From contig JAPYXD010000680.1 in assembly GCA_030998225.1 (NCBI GenBank), positions 16,492,001 to 16,556,000 on the forward strand: a stretch of DNA of 64,000 nucleotides, given 5' to 3'. This DNA comes from Diplolepis rosae (Eukaryota; Arthropoda; Insecta; Hymenoptera; Diplolepididae). Below the pieces are notes generated by a model. That model was not told the DNA's origin and made no database searches. It saw only the letters and a program-made list of their open reading frames with translations. Positions 23,001 through 31,662 of this stretch are shown one piece after another. Both the position numbers and the translations under genes were made by a program. Position 1 is the stretch's first letter, and each line of letters starts with the position of its first letter.

Positions 23001-24213
23001 GAGGGATCGCCCGATGGCCTCACTGAGGCTTTCCTCAAGGAGGAGGATCTGGGTCTCAAAGACATCGAAAGGATCGCCGGGGGAGAAGTAGCAGCTGTAC
23101 ACACGCACACCCGCCACCTCCGCCCAAACGAACCCCGCGTCGGTCTCCAGGAAGTCCCCGACGCCCAAATCAGGGTTGAAAACAAGAATGCCGGCCCTCC
23201 TGGATGCATCCTGATACCAAGCAGAGTTTTCGGACCACTTGTACTGCTCACTAATGAGCAGTACATCGGCCCCCCTCTCCCTGGCAGTCTGCATCAGGAG
23301 GTCCTGGGCATCCCTCCCCCTTCCGAGGTTGAGCTGCAGGAACTTCAATTCCTGCCTCTCAACCACTGAAGCTCTTCCCGGAAGACCGGGCAGGAGCCGC
23401 TCCCTGACACATGGGCGACATCTTTGTCGCCCCTGTCTATGCATGTCAGGCACCTTGGTGGCGCCTTACAACTCCTGGCCAAGTGTCCCGTGGCGCCGCA
23501 TCTCCAACAGACGTTTTTTCTGTCGGGGTTGCTGCAGCCCCGGGACCCGTGGCTGTACCCAAGGCACCTGAAGCAGCGGGCGACTTCCGCGTGCCCGCGA
23601 ATGCGGCACGCGACCCACCCGATCCTCAGTTTACCTAGCTGAAGCAGACGCGCGGCGTCTGCCTCAGCCAGGCGGATCACTGCAGTCTTCACCCCACCAA
23701 AGCGGGTGAAGAGCCTGCTGGTCCCCTCAAAAGCCGGTCTGCCCAGTGCCAAGCACAGGGCAGACACAACCTCCTCTTTTTCAACGGTCTCGTCGAGGTC
23801 CCTAATTTCGAGGGACCTCGTCGATACCAGGGCTGAAATTTGTGCCCTTTCCCCAACCGCCAGGTCGAGCTCCTTTCGGAAGGCCGAAACGTCTCCCCCC
23901 TTTTTGAGGACCAGAAGGACTTCTTCCTTCCTGGTCCTCCGGATAGACAGGACCTCAAGTTCTGCCTTCCGGGGGTCGACCTTCGCCTTCATTTCCTTCA
24001 AGATGTCGGCGTAGGACTGGCCGTCCTTCGCCGACACCTTGATGGCGTCGCCCGACCTGGCGGGCGAGGAGCGCTTCGGGGTACCCTTGTCGTTTGTACC
24101 CTGTGCTTCTTGCACAGGGTCCTTCGACCTTCTCTCCGTTACCATTTTTTTCATTTTCTTTTTTTTCTTTTTGGCGACCACTTGCCAGTCCCCATCTTTA
24201 ATTGGGGCCTGAC
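20012..24213 (-). mobile_element. R1-clade non-LTR retrotransposon, copy 2
   Basis: Collinear with copy 1 from the ORF1 lysine tract through ORF2 into the 3' UTR. The 3' end is abrupt, at TCCTAGGA (20012), about 80 bp short of the tail seen in copy 1, with no poly(A). At the 5' side, ORF1 is joined at about 24213 to an ORF2 fragment of a related, more diverged element. No target duplication was recognised. The coding part is the best preserved of the three copies. Confidence 0.85.
20313..23453 (-). pseudogene. LINE copy 2 ORF2 (endonuclease-reverse transcriptase), one nonsense codon
   Basis: One frame runs from 23453 to the TAG at 20313 and is interrupted only by a TAA at 22737-22739, where copies 1 and 3 read a Glu codon (EFxLEQ). 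The endonuclease includes GGDFNSKSPEWGE and SDHRCIEF, ending just before the nonsense codon. RT includes CGAPQGSRVGPLVWN and FADD (about 21416-21405). The C-terminal CRYCDSP...AEHALFVC motif is intact. Conserved homology starts about 23350, directly after the ORF1 stop (23345-23347), so the upstream overlap is probably not translated. The stop truncates the protein between endonuclease and RT, so the copy should be inactive unless it is read through. Confidence 0.85.
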
Positions 24214-24427
24214 TCTTTGGTACCCTAGCGACCCCCGGAGCCGTGTTGGCTTTAAGCCTCCCGCCCAATCCCTGTAGTTCTTCGTGAGTGAAATGCTTTT
24301 CGCACCGGACTATGCGGGAAGTCCGATCCTGTCTCGGGATTGACACTACTTGTGGAAACAAGCTTCGCGCGATGTACTCGAGTCGATCGCGATTGTTCAG
24401 ACCGGGGGTCTTTCTTCTAGTCACCAA
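23345..24427 (-). CDS. Chimeric ORF1: LINE ORF2 fragment fused in frame to gag-like ORF1
   Basis: A 360-codon frame with two origins. Residues 1 to about 71 (24427 to about 24213) match the start of the RT region of LINE ORF2 (TRRKTPGL..., ending KANTAPG), not ORF1. The rest is ORF1: a lysine tract, KVSAKDGQSYADIL, zinc knuckles CFRCLGYSHGSRGC and CWRCGATGHLARSC and a terminal Cys/His cluster, ending at TGA 23345. Unlike copy 1, the ORF1 part has no frameshift at the lysine tract. The normal ORF1 N-terminus (start to lysine tract in copy 1) is missing. The fusion is in frame, so a hybrid protein could be made, but there is no evidence that it is. Confidence 0.75.
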   Translation of the reverse strand: MVTRRKTPGLNNRDRLEYIARSLFPQVVSIPRQDRTSRIVRCEKHFTHEELQGLGGRLKANTAPGVARVPKSQAPIKDGDWQVVAKKKKKKMKKMVTERRSKDPVQEAQGTNDKGTPKRSSPARSGDAIKVSAKDGQSYADILKEMKAKVDPRKAELEVLSIRRTRKEEVLLVLKKGGDVSAFRKELDLAVGERAQISALVSTRSLEIRDLDETVEKEEVVSALCLALGRPAFEGTSRLFTRFGGVKTAVIRLAEADAARLLQLGKLRIGWVACRIRGHAEVARCFRCLGYSHGSRGCSNPDRKNVCWRCGATGHLARSCKAPPRCLTCIDRGDKDVAHVSGSGSCPVFREELQWLRGRN

Positions 24428-24862
24428 TCTCTTGGTCCATCTATGAGCCAGGTTTCCTCGAGATATTCTCGGAGCTTGTCTTTGCTGAGTCGTATTGTGT
24501 TCGAGGACGGGGTTCTTTCATTGCCAACCCTTCCTGTGTTCACAGGGTGACTCCGTTCCTGTATACTGAACTTGATGCACCGGTGATCGCTCAAGGTAGT
24601 CACCCCGAGTACGCACCAGTCGCCTATCCTTGAGGCAAGACGGGACGCGGCAATCTGTTTAGCACAATCATGTCGTTTCTGGCGACCACTTCACCGATCA
24701 GTATTCCCCTCCTATCCAGGCGGGCTTTCCACTCAAGCAACTTGTTATTGAAGTCACCCACAATGAGGCTCCACCTACTAGCTTCGCTGAAGCTTTCCTC
24801 AAGGAGGAAAATGAGTTTTAAAGACCTCCACCCAAACAAACCCTCTGTAGGTCTTTCGAAAA
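24214..24862 (-). pseudogene. Diverged LINE ORF2 fragment (endonuclease plus RT start) with internal deletion
   Basis: On the - strand from about 24862: FLLEESFSEAS and VGDFNNKLLEW of the endonuclease, then LSDHRCIKF (about 24597), then LREYLEETWLIDG. At about 24437 it jumps over roughly 100 codons to TRRKTPGLNN and the start of RT. Small indels break the frame. The protein differs from copies 1-3 at many positions that those three share, so it comes from another subfamily or is older. It joins ORF1 of copy 2 at about 24213. Confidence 0.75.
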
Positions 24863-24979
24863 TTTAGTATATTACAAATAATTACAGTGATTCTAATTAA
24901 TTTCTTACTTGTCCATATTATATCCCAACTTTGATCGAAAGTTGAGTAAAGTTACTCGAACTATTTATCTCCGTGTATG
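24863..24979. repeat. Repeat terminus (TACACGGAGA family), inverted copy
   Basis: About 115 bp ending TTTATCTCCGTGTATG. Its reverse complement matches 701-812 (shared words CAACTTYCGATCAAA, GGACAAGT, ATCACTGTA). It abuts the LINE fragment at 24862. Confidence 0.6.
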
Positions 24980-25986
24980 TCACATTAATACGTTATATAA
25001 GTGTATTTTATGAGGGATGTGTTTGAAATATCTAGAAAATCAGTTTTGAATATCAGTTGAAGAGTTAATAATATCCTTTAAAATAGGTTTGAAAACTAGC
25101 TGCAGTGTTAGAAATTGCTTAAAATTCAACTAATTTCCATTTATTGTGCTGGAAAATTCAATTACAAAACAGTACACTATACACCATTTGATAAATTTCA
25201 CCATTTAAGAGGGGAGCCTCATGCGAAATAAAATTTGTTTGCATTTTTTTATTGCTTCAAAAATTCACTTACTATTTTAAGAATGTATTCCCAAAGTTTT
25301 AACTCCAAGAGAAAGTTCTGAAGGTCCCTAAGAAGTCACCCAAGTGATACGCTCCAAAGATACTTTTCAAGACTGAAAACTTTAAACGCGTTTATCTCAA
25401 AACGTTAATTTTTTCGCGCCGAAGAATGTAGCTCAAAACCTAATGAACTGATCGACTTGAGATTTTGTACAGATATTCTTTAACTAACTGGATATCGAAT
25501 GAACCTAGATATACATTAAAAATTTTATGATAAATATTGTTTTTAACGATTTATATATAATAAAAAAAGGTCATTTTTTTTAATGTACCCAAATTTCGAG
25601 TTATTTTTTGTTGTTGCTATATTTAGGTTCATTCGAAGCGGAAGGATTAAGTTTAATCAAAAAAAGTTGATTAATTGATTTTAGTAAATTACAAGAACCT
25701 GGGCGTTTAAAAATGTTTCATGACAACCCCGTCAGAAAAAAATTTTGAAAAAAAAAGTTCGACTGTTTGATTTGGTTTGAAATTTTTCCTCCTGACTTTG
25801 GATTAAGTCGTATCAAGATGAATAGGATTTCTCTGAATTTCGTATTCAATTTCGGTCGTCCGTGATTGATACGGGTTGGCCAGGAGGGAAGACTAATCAA
25901 AATGTAATTTTATCTAAACTGACCTTGATAGAGCCAATTCGAAAACTCTATTCGTCAGAAGCCAAAGGCCATATATAACAGTAGTG
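24980..25986. other. AT-rich intergenic DNA
   Basis: No gene recognised. The segment at about 25244-25332 (TTATTGCTTCAAAAATTCAC...) recurs at about 27948-28022, so a dispersed repeat is present. The 60-codon - strand frame at 25718-25900 is unremarkable. Confidence 0.5.
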
Positions 25987-26593
25987 TCAGCTGTAGGTTT
26001 TGGATTGAAGCCAAAATTGAAGCACAGTGTAAACAAAATATGACACCAAAAAAGAAGGTATTGAGATCATCAATCCCACCCTAAAAGCAATTGGTATTTC
26101 TTCATCAGTCAAGTTTGCCTCTTCTGTTGAATTTATTTTTACAAAACAACAAGTCACACTATATTTTTCCTCTTCTATTAGGCCAAAGCAATAATCATCA
26201 ATATTAAATATCCTATTATCACGTGGAAGGTACATAGATCCATTTGCCAAAAGTATAAAACTGTCTTCTTCATAGAATTCTGGAAAGTGTACTGCTCTCC
26301 CTCTAGTTTTGTTATTTTCATATTTTGTGCAAGGATCTTGAACAAAGGAGTGACAAAGGAATACACATATGAGTCATGCAAGGATAGCCATAAAATCTTT
26401 GTTCCCGTAATTCAATCGCTTCCGGAGGATACACTATGCCATTAAACTTAATAGTTTGTAAAACATTTTGGGTAATTTCTCATTTTAGATCCACGAGTGC
26501 TTCTAGAGGACATCGGAATGAAATGTCTTGCAAGTTAAAATACGTTACTGAGATTGTCAAAAATAGACTGATGACAAGATGACGCTCAGCCAT
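25987..26593 (-). pseudogene. Methuselah-like GPCR pseudogene (ectodomain and TM1)
   Basis: From ATG 26593 the sequence encodes a signal peptide and FRCPLEALVDLK, then stops (TGA after that Lys). In another frame it continues FNGIVYPPEAIELR and YGYPCMTHMCIPLSLL, the Methuselah ectodomain core. A further part in another frame gives FNIDDYCFGLIEEEKYSV and a TM1-like helix (about 26100-26020). It lines up block by block with the exon at 17866-18724 but has at least two frame breaks and lacks everything after TM1. It looks like a decayed tandem paralogue. Confidence 0.7.
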
Positions 26594-26610
26594 TCTGCAT
26601 AACGACTCGC

Positions 26611-26740
26611 GGGAGTTTAAGAACGGTGAATTTGACATTGAAGACAAAGAACGTAGTGGAAGGCCTAAATAGTACGAAGACGTAGAATTGGAAGCATTAT
26701 TGGATCAAGATTCGTGCTAAACGCAAGAAGAACAATACGA
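26611..26740 (+). pseudogene. mariner transposase N-terminal fragment
   Basis: One frame reads REFKNGEFDIEDKERSGRPK, stop, YEDVELEALLDQDSC, stop, TQEE. This matches the linker between the two helix-turn-helix motifs of mariner transposases (compare FRQFKSGDFDL...ELQALLDEE in the copy at 61000). Only about 40 codons remain, immediately beside the receptor pseudogene. Confidence 0.7.
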
Positions 26741-27175
26741 TGGACAATACTTCGAATAAAACATAAGTTTCTGATTAGAACAAATTTTTGTGATTCATGT
26801 ATAAAACACTTTCTGTAAAGAAATTTTGTGTAATTATCAAACTTACTCAAAGGGGGCTCGGTAGATTTTTCAAATCAATAAAACTCGAATCATATAAAAA
26901 TAATTGTTTTATAAATACATTGTGTATTCCCAATCCCGTCACAAGTTTACGCATTTTTGATGTCTCCTTTGATTTTTTTAAACATTTTTTAAGAGGCTTG
27001 TAATCATTTCAAATCTGTTGAATTTGCATTCTTCTAGTTTGTCTTGAAATTTTTTGTTCGGTTAAAAGTCAATCCGATTCATTTCAGGATATCGTCCGAG
27101 TGCTTCCGACATTTCCGATTGGTTTCGTAGAGTCGTAAACTCGATTTAAGTCTGTCCAACTCAGTAGTGGCTTAT

Positions 27176-27777
27176 ACTACTGTGGGCAAAAACTAAGGTG
27201 AATTTTGTTATAAAATGAAAAATCTTTATTTATTTATCCAAATCAATTTCATCCCCTTCAAACTAATCCGCTCCCGATATAATGCACTTATATTCATATT
27301 ATATCCAATCGTCGAAACACGTGTTAAATTCGATTTCCGGAATTGCCTTCAAAGCCTTTTTCGATTCGACTTGTATCTCTTCAATCGTGTCAAAACTGTG
27401 TCCTCGGAGTGGTCTTTTGAGTTTGGGAAATAGCCAGAAGTCACACGGAGCCAGATCAGTGATTTGAAGAGTGATTCTCTTGAAATGCCAATAATATCAG
27501 CAAGGTCTCTAATTGTCAATCGATGATTTTTGTGCACTAATTCTTTGATTTGATTGACGTGCTGCTCGTCAGGTGATGTTGATGATCGTCCGGGGCGTTC
27601 CAAGTCATCAACACGTTCTCTGTCTTCTTCGAAGTCTTTGCACCACTTATAAACATTTTTCTGCGACATGGTCATATCGCCGAAGGCCTTCTGCAAGATT
27701 CTGAACGTTTCCGCAACTGAAATTTCATTCTGTAAACAAAATTTAATGGCACTTTTTTGCTCAACAAATTCAGACAT
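27176..27777 (-). pseudogene. Internally deleted mariner-type transposase
   Basis: From ATG 27777: MSEFVEQKSAIKFCLQNEIS, VAETFRILQKAFGD, MSQKNVYKWCKDFEEDRERV, LERPGRSSTSPDEQHV and a second HTH (LTIRDLADIIGIS). At about 27470 it jumps to the C-terminal end, read in a different frame (TDLAPCDFWLFPKLKRPLRG ... FDDWI, stop at 27299-27301, then KCIISGAD and FEGDEIDLD). The catalytic centre is deleted. The - strand 3' end reads TTTTTGCCCACAGTAGTATA at 27195-27176, probably the terminal repeat. It belongs to the same broad family as the relict at 11880-12509. Confidence 0.75.
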
Positions 27778-28039
27778 TGTAAAAATCGAAAAAGTGACTT
27801 TTAGTCGTTTAGAAAACACAAGCGTAACTATGTAACAAATGATGACATTGGCATGAAATTTGGCACGGATTTCAGTAACAGTAGCGCCAACATAAAAATA
27901 AAAGAGTTTGCCCGAATCGGTTAGCCCGCGAAGATTAAATTAGTGTTTATTGCTTCAAAAATTCACTTACTATTTTAAGAATGTATCCCCAAAGTTTTAA
28001 ACCCAAGAGAAAGTTCTAAAGGTTTAGTTATGAGGATTA

Positions 28040-28706
28040 GTGTGGTCCTTATTTATAGCGTAATTTTTATTTTTAAAATTAATTTGCTTCCACTGGCGTA
28101 ATTCGTTCGTATGCTCAAAAAAAGAAGTACATCAAATTTTAGCCGAATCGGTCAATATTTACCCACTACACATGGGCCTTGGAATTTCCCATGGGATTTA
28201 CATAGAAGAAATTACATGAAAACGAAAAATCTGCATCACTTTTTCAATTTTTATTCCATTCATTCTATTTCCGCGGACAAAAATTTGCATGGTATGCTTA
28301 AAATATCTTCATAGTCAAAAACTCAAAATTTTGGAGAATCAAAAAATTGCAGCCATCTCATAACTGTAAGGAATAGCATTTTTGGCCCATTTAGATGGCC
28401 TCCATTTTGTGATTTTTCTAAATTTTGAGTTTTTCACTATGAAAATATTTTAAGCATACCATGCAAATTTTTGTCAACGGGAATAGAATGACTGTAATGA
28501 AAGTTGAAAAAGTGATGCAGATTTTTCGTTTTCTCGTGATTTCTCCTATGTAAATCCCATACGAAATTCTAAGGCCCATGTTTGGTGGGTAAATATTAAC
28601 CGATTTGGCTCAAATTTGATGTACTTCCTTTTTTTTTGAGCATACGAACGAATTCCGACAGTGGAAGGAAACGAATTAAGAAAAAAATAAATAAGGACCG
28701 CCATAA
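28040..28706. repeat. Long inverted repeat, arms about 320 bp, loop about 20 bp
   Basis: The left arm 28040-28363 and right arm 28386-28706 are complementary along their length with scattered mismatches (for example GCATGGTATGCTTAAAATAT against ATATTTTAAGCATACCATGC). A transcript would fold into one long hairpin. It could be a fold-back transposon or a hairpin-RNA locus. The 67-codon frame inside the left arm is incidental. Confidence 0.8.
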
Positions 28707-30644
28707 TGAGGATATAGGTAGGGTTAGAGGGTTCGAACCCAAAAGCGATTCTGAAATTTAATTCAAACGTGTGCGATTATAAGAAGTGTATCATTGCGCA
28801 CTTAAATATGTGAACATAAATAAGGTATGATAATAATAGTTGTGTGTGTGTTTCCACTGAAACCTCCCCTCCCCTCAGTGCCAAAGCTCTCCTCTATCTT
28901 CCTTTTGTTTTGCACGCGTTAGAAAAATACACAAGAATTCTCAATCCAGAGCAGTCACTCCTGAAGGTCAAACCTTTTGGTAGAGTGAATGATTTTTCAC
29001 ATAGTGGTTTTCAGATTCACATATTCTTTGTTTGAAACTTTGAAACGATTCTTTCATTCTTTCGAATAATAGTATATTATGTGCCTAGGCGCATAATAAG
29101 GGCTATTACGCGACGAGCGACAATGCTCGCAGGAGATCGAAGCCAAGGCGTATTCGAGGCGTAAGTGAGACGTAGCTGAGGCAAAGCCGAGACAAAGCCG
29201 AGACGAAGCCGAGGCGCGATTAGTCCTGCGAACATTTTAAGCGAGTCACGTAATTACCCGAATTGTGTGCATTGGCATCTATTCTATTTTATGTGACTTC
29301 GGCGCATATACGAGTTTTTATGCGTACACTCGAATCCAATCTGAAAAGGTCGAAATTGCCGTGATTATCGCTTATCTCACTGACATTTCGCGAATACTTC
29401 CGGCCATTTTGATTTTTTCGATCTTGTGTAGTAGTAGCATATTGAAATAGAGCATGCGCAGTTCAAATGTACAAGGCTTTGTCAGTATGGTGCCAACGCT
29501 CGACGAAGAAGAAGAAGAAGAATAAGAAGAAGATTACGCTCCGCTGTATGCTTATAGGCGCATTCACAGTTCAATTTTTACATTACATTCATCTGTATCG
29601 TAATACGCAACATTAAGCTACTCTCAACTGTAGCGTAAAAACGAGCTTACGCGCCGGAGGCACATAAAATGTATTAACACCATTTTAAATTCGCTTCACA
29701 ACTTTGATATATAGTGAATTTAAAATTCTCGTAAGTTTTATAACAGTTAGTAGAACATATATTCTGTTTATTAAAACAAAAATATTAACTTTGCTGCTTG
29801 AAATCCACTATATTAATTTCTGATACGTAAACCCTGTTTGCCTGATTTTTAAACGATATTACACTAAAATATAATTCATTTTTATTTATTACTCTAACGA
29901 AAAGTCTCTCAGTGTATTTGAATGTTGATTCTCCAATATTGAAAACACTTATTTATAACCTAAAGCCCGAACAAAGGTATAAAATGTAGAAGTTATAAAT
30001 TTATTATATTTTGTTTAGTATATATTTATTATTTTATATTATATATTTATTATATATTATATTATAATATTTGAACATGTATGAGATTAAATTTTAATCA
30101 AAATAAAATCGTGTTTTTACGCAGTACCACGATATAGATCTATAGCAGACAAATTTTTTATAATTTTTCTAACAGCGGTGCACGTCATAGTTAAATATTA
30201 CCCCAGTTAGCCCCACTATAAGAAGGTCGCTAGGTACTAGCGAGGCTTGTTTCCATTCAAGTTATTTGAAATCTGCTTCATAAATATGATGAGTGAGTGA
30301 TAAGAAAATTAAATTAATTTGAAAATAATGTAAAAATACTCTTTTGCTGAATTTATTTGAGAATTTTTAAGTCGTTTACACTCTTAAAAATTTCTGTTGT
30401 AATATCTCAATACATGAATTAAAAGAAAATTTCCAAATCGTAATGTAGCGTTACAATATGGTACATGTATTGTAAATTGAATTAAAATGTTTCAGCTAAA
30501 ATACTTATTGAGAATAAAAAAAACTAGTATATACAACTTTGGTCGCATACAAACAAAGAATCAAACACGACGTATTGGTGAACAATAACGGTTTTTTAAG
30601 TCCATTCCATACAAACTGTTAATTTTTTTTTATTTCAAAATGGA
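28707..30644. other. Intergenic DNA with GC-rich and GAA repeats
   Basis: No gene recognised. About 29085-29235 is a GC-rich block with repeated AAGCCGAG/AGCCGAGAC words, preceded by ATTATGTGCCTAGGCGCATAAT; a similar start (TATTATGTGCCTAGACAC) occurs at about 38456. A (GAA)n tract lies at about 29505-29533. The remainder is AT-rich. Confidence 0.5.
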
Positions 30645-31150
30645 AAGGAAATTCTATTTACTTAAGGCTCTATCAACCTTGAGGAACACACTCTCATTCT
30701 TATAATCGCGCTCGACTTCCTGTATACATTTCTGTAATTTAGGCAAACGATTTTGCATTTGAACCCTTTTTCCGTATCCCACATATTTTGATTAAAAAAT
30801 AGAATTTTTCATTTTGAATAGTGTTTTTTAAAATGAAAACATTAATTATACATGTCAAAAATGTCCCAATGAGAAATTGGTCAGACAAAATTTGTAGACC
30901 TTTTTGAAGCGGGCAATTTTGTTTTAAAACGTTTTTTTCGTAGCTCTTATAGTTTAACTGGAGAATGGAATTTTGATATTGAATTTTTCCTAAGTTATAA
31001 CACACTGTAATTTTTTAAATTTTGGATTAATCACAAAATATTATAAGGATAATTGGTAGAGATTTATGAGCACTATTATAAACCAATATTGAAATTTTTT
31101 ATTTATTCAGAGACACAAAAATGCTCTTATTTTCACAATTTTGGTACATA
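30645..31150 (+). repeat. Partial, diverged copy of the 1.4-kb repeat
   Basis: It shares CTTAAGGCTCTATCA..CCTTGAGGAACACA, CTGTATACATTTC, GGAGAATGGAATTTTGATATTGA and GATAATTGGTAGAGATTTATG with copy A (16142-17583) in the same order. The GC-rich left end and the GACA tract are absent. Confidence 0.6.
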
Positions 31151-31604
31151 TGTTGAAAATTCAATTGTTTATTTAAAAACTCGTTTAATTTGGTTGAAAA
31201 TTATATTAAAATTAATTATATTAAAATAATTAAATTATATATATTAACAGCTATAATTTACTATAATTTACTATTTCAAAAATAATTTTTATTTTTATTC
31301 GATTATTCAGTTTTTTGTTACAGGTGATCTTTAACGCCGATGATTTTATTTCTCTTTTGATAAGGCTCGCTTGTTTTCAAATCGTAAAAAATTTGTTCAG
31401 GTGGCCCTGAAATCTTCCAAGCTACTTAACTACGAAAAATAAGTGTTATTCATAACATCCATTTTTGCTTGTCATGTCAAGCTATAAAAATTTATTTATC
31501 TAGGACGCAAATACGTTTAGATCTTAAATGAGGTGGCAAGTCTCCTATATACTCAGTAACAAGTAAAATTTATCGCGCTAAGGTTTTTTCGTGAAACTAC
31601 AAAG
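31151..31604 (+). promoter_or_regulatory. Upstream region of the serine protease homologue
   Basis: Non-coding. An arthropod-initiator-like TCAGT lies at 31553-31557, with a weak TATA-like TTAAAT about 28 bp upstream (about 31525). This would give a 5' UTR of about 50 bp before ATG 31605. The placement is tentative; such short motifs occur often by chance in AT-rich DNA. Confidence 0.25.
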
Positions 31605-31662
31605 ATGAAGATTTTGATAGTAGCAGTATTTTGTGCATTTTTTACCGTCGTCTCCTCTCAAG
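31605..31662 (+). CDS. Serine protease homologue exon 1 (signal peptide)
   Basis: ATG 31605; 19 codons of a hydrophobic signal peptide plus one base, then donor CAAG|GTAATT. The DIRS element begins only about 20 bp downstream, leaving the splice donor intact. The leftover G plus GT at the start of exon 2 makes a Gly codon. Confidence 0.6.

Noticed and set aside
20012..24862. Possible horizontal transfer of a GC-rich island
   Set aside because: The GC contrast is fully explained by LINE sequence, which is equally GC-rich at 5157-10923 and 47431-50453.
28730..28755. tRNA B-box-like GGGTTCGAACCC
   Set aside because: The palindrome fits a T-loop, but neither strand has an A box, an acceptor stem or an anticodon arm at the right spacing.
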